DNA of 64,000 nt from Haematococcus lacustris (taxonomy: Eukaryota > Chlorophyta > Chlorophyceae > Chlamydomonadales > Haematococcaceae), in contig JASKMD010000003.1 of assembly GCA_030144725.1 (NCBI GenBank), positions 14,900,496-14,964,495 on the forward strand, read 5' to 3'. The notes under the pieces are model-generated. The model searched no databases, was not told the origin of the DNA, and saw nothing but the letters and a program-made list of their open reading frames with translations. Below are positions 18,599-27,659 of this stretch, one piece after another; position 1 is the stretch's first letter, and every line of letters starts with the position of its first letter. The position numbers were made by a program, and so were the translations under genes.

Positions 18599-18972
18599 CC
18601 CTCGTCCCTCACTAGGGCCTCCAATTGAGCCGGATCAGAAGTACCTACTAGCATCTACTACATCAGAAGTACCTACTAGCACCTACTAGCATCTACTACA
18701 CCTAGTACCTGCTAGCACCTACTAGCACCTACTAGCACCTACTAGCATCTACTACATCAGAAGTACCTACTAGCACTATCAGCCACTAGCAGCCACTAGC
18801 AGCACTAACTAGATCCGACTCAAACAGTGTTATTGGGCTGTGTGGAGTAAACCCAGTGCACATGGCACATGAGCCGCCTACCACCTCTGACCCGAGGGCC
18901 ATGATGTAGAGTTGGCATGACAATGCATGCACTAATTGTAAGCTGATGACAGCTCAACAAAGGGGGCACACA
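18599..18972 (-). ncRNA. Conserved 3' non-coding end of Fanzor A, guide RNA candidate
   Basis: Directly downstream of the Fanzor stop codon, about 370 bases conserved with 6150-6425. It contains repeats of TACTAGCACC/TAGTGGCTGC type and ends GTGAGGGACGAGGG. In Fanzor and TnpB systems the guide RNA scaffold overlaps the end of the gene and runs to the element's 3' end, so the guide would be the flanking target. Position and conservation are seen; transcription and RNA function are inferred. Confidence 0.4.
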
Positions 18973-20144
18973 TTACTGTGCCTCAGCAGGCTGCTGCTGC
19001 TGCTCCTGGGCCTTGGGGGGCTTGTCTCGTAGACGCTTGTACCCCAGGCCAGGGTACACCTTGCCCTTGGCTGGCAGAGCTCCCTGGTCTGGCCAGTAGC
19101 ACAGCTCCAGCGGGCGCCACCTGCTCTCCCCAATGCGCTGCATGTTCAATGCCGCATTGCAGTCCCGGTCTAGCCACCTGCCTGGCTGTGGGGCAGGCTT
19201 GGCCTTGGCAGCCTTGCCCTTGCCCTTGCCCTTGGTGGGCTCTGCTGCCGGCTTGCTGCGCTTGGCTGGAGGGGGAGTGTTGGGCCCTGGCTCTGAGGCT
19301 GCTGGCTGTGTGGTTGCCTGGCTGCTGCGTGGGGCCTGTGGGGGCCTGCGGGGGGGCACTACTGGGCACCACATCAGGCCCCGCACTGGCTGGCCACGCT
19401 CCTGGCTCCAGGCTGGGCGCACCAGGCGCTGTTCCACCTGCCCTGCTGGTGGCTTCCAGCCTGCAGGCCTTGTGGCACTGAGTTTGTCCAGCTCCTCCTC
19501 ACAGGGCTGCTGGCCATTCATCGCTGAGCTGACCCGGCTGGTGCGGTGCTCATCCACAAGCACCACCCTGCCTCGCAGCTGGTCTGGGCCCCCAGGCCTG
19601 CACACCACCTTGCGGCAGGCTCGCAGCACCGCGTCAGCACCCCACCCACCCCCAGTGCCAATTGTAGCTGCACCAAAGAACACCACCAGCTGCTTGGCAT
19701 GATTGTGGCGCTTCACGGACAGCTCAGCCATCTCCTCCTCCAGCTGGAGCCATGCACACAAGGCACACACATGGTGGCTGACATGGTGACACCAGGTTAG
19801 GCATGGCACAATCAAGTACTCTTTCACTTCATGCCCAACCCACCACACCTCCCAGTGCCCACCTTACCTTCACTCTCACACACCTACCCACCCACCCAAC
19901 CTCACCTTGTTGAAGAACTGCTCAAGCGCCCGGTCCTGGGCTCCGTACAGCCTCAGCCGCTGCCGTGCCCACTTGGGGTCCAGGTACACCTCCCACACCG
20001 CATCCCAGGTGGCCAGGGTGACGGTGATGTGCTTCTGGTTGGCCTCCAGGGAGGTGCCGGCTGAGCTTGCTGCTGCCAGGTGCTGGAGGTGGGGCTTGAT
20101 CGGTGCTAGCCGTGCAGCACTGCGCCCTCGGGGACCTTGATAAC
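18973..20144 (-). pseudogene. Fanzor (TnpB-like) protein gene, family A
   Basis: Two exons join in phase: 20144-19906 and 19743-18973 (TAA stop). Seen in order: KPHLQHLAAASSAGTSLEAN, ATWDAVWEVYLDPKWARQRL, then VVFFGAATIGTGGGWGADAV, RVVLVDEHRTSRVSS (probable RuvC-II glutamate region), RLVRPAWSQERGQPVRGLMW, a Lys/Pro linker with AKRSKPAAEPTKGKGKGKAA, RWLDRDCNAALNMQRIGES (RuvC-III aspartate) and a Gln-rich tail. The zinc-finger CxxC pair of canonical Fanzor1 is not intact. The 5' side is cut by the pogo insertion; the leader near 21990 lacks the ATG seen in the 6.1-kb copy, and I find no RuvC-I aspartate. Probably inactive. Confidence 0.75.
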
Positions 20145-20743
20145 CTGCAGTTAAGCACAATTGACATTTTGACAGGGACACGAACAGTGCGGGGACACAT
20201 AAGGCGGGGACACGGACCTGACGTCGACGCGTGGTCCAGCCATCCCGACGATCCTGTCGTTGCTTGCCTTGGGCGGAACGATACGCTGCAATGGAACCAA
20301 CAGGAGCGACGGGTTATCACACAGCGCGTAGCCCACAGTAGCGCGTAGCCCACAGTACACAGTAAGGTTCCTAATGTGAACAATTTTTGGCGTCTCAGGC
20401 CCATTGCTGCTCCATTTCGGTACATTTATGGTAGCTGAGCACATAGCCGTGCAACCCTTCATATCAGCTCTCCACAGTGCCCTCAATCGTCTCCTTATGC
20501 CCAATAGCAGCAAAGATATGACATGTTTTAGCACCGTACCCCCAAAAAACCAGTTTTACACTGAAAGTCCCCTAATGTGAACATGTCGTTCCTCCTGTCC
20601 ACCTACTTATAGATTGGCACCACAACTTTTGTAGAAGCAGCTACCCATCCCAACGCCCCTATCAAAGCCAGCAGCTCGTCAAAAACATGATCCAGTGGCA
20701 GTCCAGAGGCACTCAAAACTGTACACATGGACATGCAAGCATG

Positions 20744-21034
20744 CTACTTGCAAGATCGCTTGCTGGCCTTTGCAGCTTTCTTTGCTGCCTCAGCAACCAC
20801 CTCATGCATGAAATATAACCTATCCTCTCTTGGGGAACGTAAGCTGGGCCGCGGTTGGGCTGATCGCTGAGCTGCAACACGCAACATTGCGGCGTCGACT
20901 GTCAAGGGGACCCAGGGTTTGATTTTTGGTTGCTGCTTGCCACCCTCCATGCTGGCTGCTGCTGCTGCTAGCATGTTATCCTTGTCTGGGGGGTGAAAGC
21001 CATTTCTCAAGTGCACGCTCTTCTCAAATGCCGC
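20744..21034 (-). pseudogene. Transposase C-terminal fragment
   Basis: Reads AAFEKSVHLRNGFHPPDKDN, then an alanine-rich stretch and a basic end AAKKAAKASKRSCK before TAG at 20744-20746. It lies inside the pogo-type element, downstream of the N-terminal piece and in the same orientation, but out of continuity with it because of the junction at 21035-21090. Assignment as the C-terminus of the same transposase is by position and basic character. Confidence 0.45.
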
Positions 21035-21090
21035 CCGACATGTATTGTTATCGGTTTTTTATTATATATTTCAAGTAAATAATTATAACT
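21035..21090. other. AT-rich filler between AAATGCCGC repeats
   Basis: Fifty-six bases rich in A and T, in strong contrast with the GC-rich surroundings, bounded by the direct repeat AAATGCCGC at 21026-21034 and 21091-21099. It sits exactly at the internal breakpoint of the transposase gene. It could be filler captured during double-strand break repair, possibly of organelle origin. Confidence 0.6.
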
Positions 21091-21091
21091 A

Positions 21092-21569
21092 AATGCCGCA
21101 TGAACCCCTGACGCCAATTCTTGCCAGGGGCCTTCCCCTTGAAGGGGCCCACTTTACCCTTGCGCTCCGTGACCCGCTGCGTCGTCCTCACAGCTGCAAG
21201 CAATGCTGTCTTGGTGACCCCCACACCCTGCTGCTGGCCCCTCACTACCAAGTCCCGCAGCTGCTCCTCTTCCACAGCTGACAAAGCTGTTGGGCGCCCA
21301 CGTTTTGCAATCACCCCACCCCGCTTGATGACTCTGAGGAGGGTGGTGTATGGAACGCCATGTTCCTGGGCCACAGCTGCCATGGATGGCTGTGGCTGGC
21401 CCCTCTTGACCTTCAAGTAAGCACCAGCAGCTGCCAAGAGCCTTTTGGGCCTCTCGCTTGCGCTGTCTTGAGCCAAGCTGGACTGTCGAGAAGCACCAGT
21501 GGTCGATTTGGCCATAGGGGCTGGTGGTGTGTGGTAGGACCTGGGCACATGTGGCCAAAAAAATGACAT
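21092..21569 (-). pseudogene. pogo-like transposase, N-terminal helix-turn-helix part
   Basis: From ATG at 21569: PSMAAVAQEHGVPYTTLLRV (a Psq-type helix-turn-helix), TALSAVEEEQLRDLVV, then FKGKAPGKNWRQGFMR, a segment typical of CENP-B/pogo-like transposase DNA-binding regions. Coding sense is lost at the breakpoint near 21092, where the frame runs into AT-rich filler. The DDE catalytic domain is absent. Confidence 0.65.
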
Positions 21570-22384
21570 GCGAGCTTAGAAAGAATACTTTCGACGCAAG
21601 GCTGCGGCCAAAGGGTAGCAGAAGATAGAAGCGCACTAGCTGTGCTACATTGGGTACCCACCAAGGTGTCTAGAAGGGCGGCGCTCGCATGGGTAACTCG
21701 TCGCGCTCGTGCACGCGGGGCCTTAACGGCCGGTAGGGTTCAAACGGGCGTGACCGGCGACAGCCACATCTCAGCCGACAAAACGCGATAGTCCGCCCCA
21801 AACCGACTCACACCATCCTCACAACCTTCAACGATCGTGTATGAAAGAAGGCACGCGTTTTGAAGGGCGGAAATGGGAGAACGGCCAATATAGGCCTAAC
21901 CGGATTAGGAACCTTACTGTGTAGCCCACAGTCGGCTAGGGTCACGCACCTCTCTGTTTCTTTCCCGGGTCCTTCTTGTGCTTCTTCTTAGCCAATGCGC
22001 AGTGCGACGGGCGGTGGCCTTTTCAAGCAACTTGGGTTTCCCGTGAATAATACACGGTTGTGTGAAAATACACAAGTGCTGGGTGCAGCCGGGGTCCAGG
22101 CACAGCCGCAGCACCAGCCCCCAACACGGGGTACACGGTGTCTTACCTGACAGCCTCAGTATACCAAAGCAGTTCTACAGCCGCCCTGCTGATGGCACCC
22201 AGTCCCCAGGCCTGGGCTTGCTGCAGGCCACCTGCTGCTCACAGGGCTGCTCACAACGCTGTTTCTGCTCCCATTGTTCTAAACCGCTGCTCTCTCTGCT
22301 GATATGGCCTGGCCACAGGGTCAGCACTGCTACATGTGTGGTCAGCAGTCAGGCACAACCCTTGCTATTGTGTTGTACAATATT

Positions 22385-22622
22385 TTTCAAGGCCAGTAAC
22401 GCTGAAGGCTGATTGGTTGCATAGCAGGAGGGGTCTGGCTGCTGCCTACCCATGTGGCCACTCTGCCTGTCCTGCCTAGGCAATGATGAAGTAGGACATA
22501 GCGGCGTCATGGGGCATTTGGCACCTGATCCAGGCACCAGCAAAGTGGCAAGCTGAAACATTCATCTAGGCATGGACAAATAGCCAGCTGGCTATGTGTC
22601 GAGTGTTGAGGCTCACGTCTTG
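22385..22622 (-). repeat. About 235-bp dispersed element, copy 1
   Basis: Inverted match to 24330-24560. Shared blocks include GCATAGCAGGAGGGGTCTGG (in this orientation), GCCTAGGCAATGAT, the palindrome TAGCCAGCTGGCTA and GCTCACGTCTTGCGG at the edge. The two copies lie about 1.7 kb apart head to head. Confidence 0.65.
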
Positions 22623-22639
22623 CGGGAAGGTCGAGTAAC

Positions 22640-23040
22640 CATACCCAGCTGTTGGTGCAGCTGTTGACCATCACCAGTCTTGTACAGAGGTCCTTACAAA
22701 CCGCCCTATGCTCCTCATTACGCAATTCCAATGCACTCTCGCCCCCACCAATGGCCACCGCTCATCGCTGTGCAGGCTGGGTCATCAGAAGGAAAGACGC
22801 ATACGCAGTGCCTCCAAGTGTAAAGGCAAGAGTAGCTTTTGGCAAGATGCCATGGAAGAAGCCATTGTACCTGCATACGGCGCAGCGCTAGATACAATGA
22901 CTAGCCCTTCCGTTAAGTTCCGCAAGTCAGTGCCGGGATCCACCCACGCTGGGTTGGTGATGTCGTGCCACTGGTACGGCCTCAGGCCGCTGGGACCCAT
23001 GGCTTGCAGCTGCACCCCAAAGGAGCAAGGACTCGTCACG
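22640..23040 (-). other. Gene-like coding fragment of unknown origin
   Basis: Minus-strand reading with gene-like composition: GLRPYQWHDITNPAWVDPGT, DLRNLTEGLVIVSSAAPYAG, and in another frame ESALELRNEEHRAVCKDLCT. The second segment follows a stop, so these could be two exons or a decayed gene. I do not recognise a family. Being enclosed by two inverted copies of a 235-bp repeat, it might be a captured host fragment. Confidence 0.25.
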
Positions 23041-23374
23041 AGCGCTGATCACTTCAGCTGAATGTTGCGTGGTGTTAGACCGCGCCATAGCGTGGCGCAG
23101 TCTAGAGCACGCACCAGGGCACGGGAGGGGAACATTGCTTGCGGGCTGGTGTTGTAGTGTCTGAGAGTTGTACTAGGGCAACTTTCGCAACACGTCCACC
23201 AAGCTTTGGCATCAAGTTTTGTTCGGCATGTCATGATGAAAAAAAGCAAACAAGCAAGCAAACATTAAACCAGTGTCGTGCACCTATATGAGCCCTGCGG
23301 GGACGATGCGCGTGATGCCATACTTAACTATGGACTTCAAGAGTAAGAACAGCAGTGTCAGTCAGGTGTTCCCA

Positions 23375-23440
23375 ACATGGGGTTGGTAATCTTCATGCAA
23401 GTACTCTCTCAATACCGCACTGTTTTCGATAGCGTTTATC
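23375..23440. repeat. Short dispersed repeat (second copy 25490-25560)
   Basis: About 65 bases beginning CATGGGGTT-GTAAT-TTCATGC and including CTCTC-AATACCGCA and ATAGCG, repeated in the same orientation at 25490-25560 with several differences. Confidence 0.55.
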
Positions 23441-24329
23441 GGGCTTGCTGCGGGCCACCTGCTGCTCACAGGGCTGTGGGGGCTCTGCTGAGCAAACCTG
23501 CACCCATCTACCAGCGCCAGCATGGCTGACTGCCTGTCTCACCCCTTGCACTTACTGGGTCTGATTGCCACCTCCCGCCAGTCCCCCAGCACATCACCTT
23601 GACCTCGACCATTCACCCATCCTCTCTAATGTCATTGGGGCCAGGGAAGCCCACCAGCAACTGCATTGCGCCCAGCACTGTTTGGACACTGCAGTCACCC
23701 TCCTGCTCCAGCTGCATGCATGGCATGCACACCAAGCACCCAGCAAAGGCACCCAGCCTGGACCTTGGCTTGGGGCCAGCAGGTTGTGCGTCCCACCATC
23801 TTCCAATACAACACCTTTCACTCTTCGTCACACTTGCCTGTGCCCCACCCAACCCTGCCCAGCCCTCGCCCTTGCAAGCAGTATAGCGGCCTGCCGGCAT
23901 CAGTGTTGCCAACCACGTACTGCTGTAGTGTGTGATCCCTCTGTGTTTGGGCACTCTCAGGGCTGTGTGTACCAAACCTATGACCTCGCCTGCCTGTGGT
24001 GCCTGCCTTCTGACCTTGCTCTGCCCGCAGACGCCCACAGCATTGGGAGGCTCCATGAAGCGCACCGACATGCTGCAGCCTGCCACGGCTCGCTTCCCGT
24101 GACGTCACTCGGGTGGACCGCCTGAAGCAGCGCCACTTTTGCGTTTTGTTTGCCTGAAGCAACGGCACAGAGACAGTTGGCCAGAGGACATCCATGCATG
24201 CTAATGCAAAACGAAAATCCTACCATTCATCCCGTCTGTAAGTTAGCACTGTTGCAAGGCACATGTGAAGAGCTAGGGGGGAGTGCTACATAGTTGAACA
24301 AGCATCAAGCCGCAAGACGTGAGCCTCAA

Positions 24330-24560
24330 TACCCGACACATAGCCAGCTGGCTATTTGTCTATGCCTAGATGAATGTTTCAGCTTGCAACGTTGCTGGTG
24401 CCTGGATCAGGTGCTTCAAAGCTCCATGACGGCGCTATGTCCTACTTAATCATTGCCTAGGCAGGACAGGCAGAGTGGCCACATGGGTAGGCAGCAGCCA
24501 GACCCCTCCTGCTATGCAGCTTATCAGCCTTCAGCGCTACTTGCCTTGGAAATTCTTTCA
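24330..24560 (+). repeat. About 235-bp dispersed element, copy 2
   Basis: Absent from the corresponding point of the other duplication arm (near 36632), so it behaves as an insertion. It contains TAGCCAGCTGGCTA and GCCTAGGCAGGACAGGCAGA and is the inverted partner of 22385-22622. Confidence 0.6.
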
Positions 24561-24564
24561 TGCC

Positions 24565-24864
24565 TTTCTGTAGACAGGCCAACAAAACTCATTCAACAAG
24601 GAACAACATGTTGGGCTGTGGGTAATCTCACTCAGCTACTCCAATCAAGTTGTAGCATCATCGGTCACACCCTTGACAACTACCAACCCCACGAAGATGG
24701 CACTTTCCCGGCATCAAGCAGCAGCAGCAGCAGCAGGGAAGCAAGGGCAGCAGCAGCAGCCATGGCAGCAGCAGGGGCAGCCATGGCAGCAGCAGCAGCA
24801 GCAGGGAAGCAAGGGCAGCAGCAGCAGCAGCAACAGACAGGGTTAGAGTTTTCTGTAGACAGGC
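24565..24864 (+). mobile_element. Fanzor family B short element with 15-bp target duplication
   Basis: The terminus AACAAAACTCATTCAACAAGGAACAAC starts near 24580 and the insert ends after CAG-rich repeats (24717-24835). It is bounded by the direct repeat TTTCTGTAGACAGGC at 24565-24579 and 24850-24864. The paralogous arm at 36600-36630 carries this target once, in reverse orientation and slightly diverged, which is an empty site. Only one family B end is recognisable; the right side is replaced by expanded CAG repeats. Confidence 0.7.
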
Positions 24865-25159
24865 TGTGCTACAAGGAGGGGCGGCTGAGCTAAGCTCAGC
24901 TCCATTGGTGCACCCTCAGTGACTGCAACCCCCATCCCAACCCCCAAACTGCAACCCCCAACCCCATTCCCTCCTAAGCAACGCTTCATAGGCAACGGCC
25001 TTGCACATGTCCCCGTCTTGGTTCAGCCCCTTATCTAACCCCTACTATTGATACCGCCTTGCCAATACTTGGGCCACATCCTGTCATTGCTGCCAAGCGG
25101 TGCGGCTAATGCCAGCTACATAGCTAAGCCAGCGTCCCAGCGCAGCATCAGGGTTAGGG

Positions 25160-25480
25160 TTGAGGTTCATCTACAGAGGACAGCAGTAGGACGAGCCCAT
25201 ATGCGTTGACGGCAGGGCAGATCGGCAATAGGGTGCAACGTATGCATGCGAAGGTGCATGATGAATGACGTGGCAGCCATGTAGTTGGTGATGCGGTCGT
25301 GAATGGTGATGATGTGGCTTACACCGCTTAAGCCGTCAGCCGTTAGGCTGCTAGGCCGCCCTCCCCCTCTAGGGGTTCGGGAGTTTCTGTAACGCACTTC
25401 AAAGCAAGGTGCACACGGGCTCAACATGAAGTCATGCAGGTTCTCATTATTGTGTGTTGATGAGGCCTGACACTCAGGCC
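25160..25480 (-). mobile_element. LINE 3' tail fragment
   Basis: Minus-strand copy of the LINE end (ends ACGGCTTAAGCGGTGTAAGC then CATCATCA), followed by the flank also found after the copies at 28.1 and 36.1 kb, including AACCCTAACCCTGATGCTGC. Confidence 0.65.
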
Positions 25481-26089
25481 GCCCCAACATGGGGTTAGTA
25501 ATGTTCATGCGACTACTCTCTGAATACCGCATCGTTTTCAATAGCGCTTGTCACATTGGCAGCCACGGTTTAGTCCGCGTAATCTGACCATCAGCGCTAG
25601 CCATTGGAGTCTTTGCTCGCGTACTGCCACATGTGCCCGCGAACAAATCACATCGGCGAGACGGGTCTCCTTGACACGGTGAGCCACATCGCTGTGGCCC
25701 CATCTACCTAGCGTAGTGAGCTGGTTGTGCACAACCGGAATGTCCGGCTGACACCCAACGCGATGTCTGCCGGGCGTGCAGGGCACCTTGACGGGGTGTT
25801 TGGAACATATAGTTATACTCGCTTCCGCCGAATACACCATCTGGGTCGGCGCACACTAAGGTATCACCGGCTTATAACCCCCCTCCTCCACTGTGTCCAT
25901 CACTGTGTTGCACCCGCTGCACCCACAAGAAAATGGCTATAAAATGTTTGTTCTTTACCCATTGGCGCATCTAGTGAAACAAACCGCACAACAAACAGCC
26001 CAGGCCTCGTTCAGTTTGACAGCTTCAAAGTTACATCATGTTCACCAGGCAGGTTCAAGGCCACGGCATGCAACGACCCACCATGCCCG

Positions 26090-26400
26090 CCCCCCCTCCA
26101 CCCATCATTGCAGGAGCCCACCTCATTGCAGGAGCCCACCCCTCCCAGCCCAACCCCTCCCAGCCCAACCCCTCCCAGCCCACCCACTCCCAGCCCAGCC
26201 CACCCCTCCCAACCCACCCCCTCCCAGCCTACCCCCTCCCAGCCCAACCCCTCCCAGCCCAACCCCTCCCAGCCCACCCTCCCAGCCCACCCCTCCCAAC
26301 CCACCCCCTCCCAGCGTAAACCCTCCCAGCCCACCCCCTCCCAGCCCACTTATCCGCTCCCTTGCTCGCTGCCTGCTCTGCTTCCCCCCCCGCCCCCTCC
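26090..26400. repeat. CCTCCCAGCCCA-type degenerate tandem repeat
   Basis: About 300 pyrimidine-rich bases built of variants of CCCCTCCCAGCCCA, just upstream of the coiled-coil ORF. They may be its 5' UTR or an expanded intron end. Confidence 0.85.
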
Positions 26401-26417
26401 CAGCCCTAGCCACCACC

Positions 26418-27308
26418 ATGGGGGGTAAAAGGCTGAGCCCGAAGAAGCGCCAGCACCTGCAAAAGCTGCATGCCTCACCCAAGGCGGGGTTTAAATGCTG
26501 CCCTAGTGGCTTAAAAGCCCAGATGAAGAAGGCACAGGGTGAGACTATGCAGTTACGGGCAGAAGTTGAGCGGCTCCACCAGCAGCTTGATGATGCGATG
26601 GCAGATTTCCAGCAGGTGCAGGCAGACATGGAGCAGCTGCAGGCAGCACACCAAGAGGTGCAGGGTGAGAATGAGTCATTGGAGCAGCTGGCTGAGGAGC
26701 GCACCCATGCAATCCAGCTGCTGCAGCAAGACAAGCGCCGGCTGTCCCTTGCGCTACGCAACGTTCGCCGCTGCCGTGTAAGCGGCCCCCGGCTCACCCG
26801 GCATCAGAGGCATCTAATGAACATCCTGATGCGGCACCGGGTGTCACCAGAGGTGCTGCAGCGGTGTGCTGAGGGTGGCTATGGCATCCCGTCAGGCACT
26901 ACAGCCCAGCAGCCCTGCCCGACTCCTGACCCACCCGCGTTGACAGCCAACTTCATTCCCACGCAAGTGGGGCGCCGTGGGAAGCCTGCGGCCAGGACAG
27001 CTGCATACCTTGCACAACACTACCTCAGCACAGCCAGGCTGGTGCTGCAGACACAAGTCAGCCGCCGCAAGCTGGGCATGTGCCGAGAGCTGTTCGTGAA
27101 TGAGCAGTGCCAGGTGCCCAACCCACACCGACCTGGGCAGATCACCACTGTGGGGCGACAATTGCGCGTGGTAGCCAAGTACCTGAAGAGCAAGACCCTT
27201 GGTGAGGCTGGGCTGGGCAGCGTACCACACTTGCTAGGTTGGGGCAGCCCCAGACAGCTGCCAAGCGCAAGCGGTGACGCACGAGACATAGTTAGACAAA
27301 GGTTGTAG
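26418..27308 (+). CDS. Coiled-coil protein of unknown function, possibly element-encoded
   Basis: ATG at 26418 in a good context (CACCATGG). Start MGGKRLSPKKRQHLQKLHAS is basic; residues about 35-125 are a long heptad-like coiled coil rich in Glu, Gln and Leu (AEVERLHQQLDDAMADFQQV, LEQLAEERTHAIQLLQQD); then LTRHQRHLMNILMRHRVSPE and, near the end, GRQLRVVAKYLKSKTLGEAG. The frame stops at 27306-27308. A change of frame near 27240 would instead end at TGA 27278-27280 with QPQTAAKRKR, a nuclear-localisation-like tail, so a frameshift is possible. No family recognised; location inside a repeat island suggests a transposon protein. Confidence 0.5.
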   Translation: MGGKRLSPKKRQHLQKLHASPKAGFKCCPSGLKAQMKKAQGETMQLRAEVERLHQQLDDAMADFQQVQADMEQLQAAHQEVQGENESLEQLAEERTHAIQLLQQDKRRLSLALRNVRRCRVSGPRLTRHQRHLMNILMRHRVSPEVLQRCAEGGYGIPSGTTAQQPCPTPDPPALTANFIPTQVGRRGKPAARTAAYLAQHYLSTARLVLQTQVSRRKLGMCRELFVNEQCQVPNPHRPGQITTVGRQLRVVAKYLKSKTLGEAGLGSVPHLLGWGSPRQLPSASGDARDIVRQRL

Positions 27309-27659
27309 TGGCCACCTCTCCCAACCGCACCTGTCAACTGCCTCCGTGCCACAATCCCGCAGCCGCTTTCCGATCCGACTGCTACTGCCGACGCGCATGC
27401 ACACGTAGAGCAGCCTAAGCGACGCAGGCGGTCGTAGCGATGACTGCATGCTCCGCAACGGTTCAAATTTGAATCACTAACTTTGATGCTTTGCTGTGCA
27501 CGGCCTACTGACTGGAAAATTATTCTGGATAGTTGAAAGGTAGCTGGCCGGGTTGACTACATTGTGAATCATCTAGCATATTATTTGGCGCAGTGACTGC
27601 AGAGTTACAGCCGTCTTACCATTAAGGGTCGGTTTCCTGCCATTTTCTGTTAGTTGGGA
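27309..27659. other. No recognised feature
   Basis: About 350 bases. A short reading at 27400-27437 ends QPKRRRRS, resembling a basic nuclear-localisation tail, but it cannot be linked to the ORF upstream without a frameshift. Confidence 0.3.

Larger units (their letters stand above)
20358..21921 (-). mobile_element. pogo/Tc1-type DNA transposon nested in Fanzor A
   Basis: Inverted ends CACAGTAAGGTTCCTAA (20358-20374) and its exact reverse complement (21905-21921), flanked by TA at 20356-20357 and 21922-21923, the target duplication of the Tc1/mariner/pogo superfamily. The interior codes two separated transposase pieces on the minus strand. At 1.56 kb it lacks the catalytic core and is a deletion derivative. 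It separates the Fanzor leader from its body. Confidence 0.85.
18585..22182 (-). mobile_element. Fanzor family A element with 14-bp target duplication
   Basis: Bases 18599-22168, flanked by the direct repeat GCAGTTCTACAGCC at 18585-18598 and 22169-22182. Reading on the minus strand: 5' region with a lysine-rich leader near 21990, a nested pogo-type element (20358-21921), Fanzor coding exons (20144-18973) and a 3' non-coding end (18972-18599). Without the pogo insertion it is about 2.0 kb. The intronic copy at 6.0-6.4 kb shares both flanks of the coding part, which independently supports the element's limits on the 3' side. Confidence 0.8.
23450..25480 (-). repeat. Arm 1 of an inverted segmental duplication
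   Basis: Read on the minus strand it matches 35830-37370 on the plus strand in order: LINE tail and flank (25480-24870), then the block 24310-23450. Two insertions present only in this arm break the match: the family B MITE at 24565-24864 and the 235-bp element at 24330-24560. No intact gene is seen in it. Confidence 0.8.
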
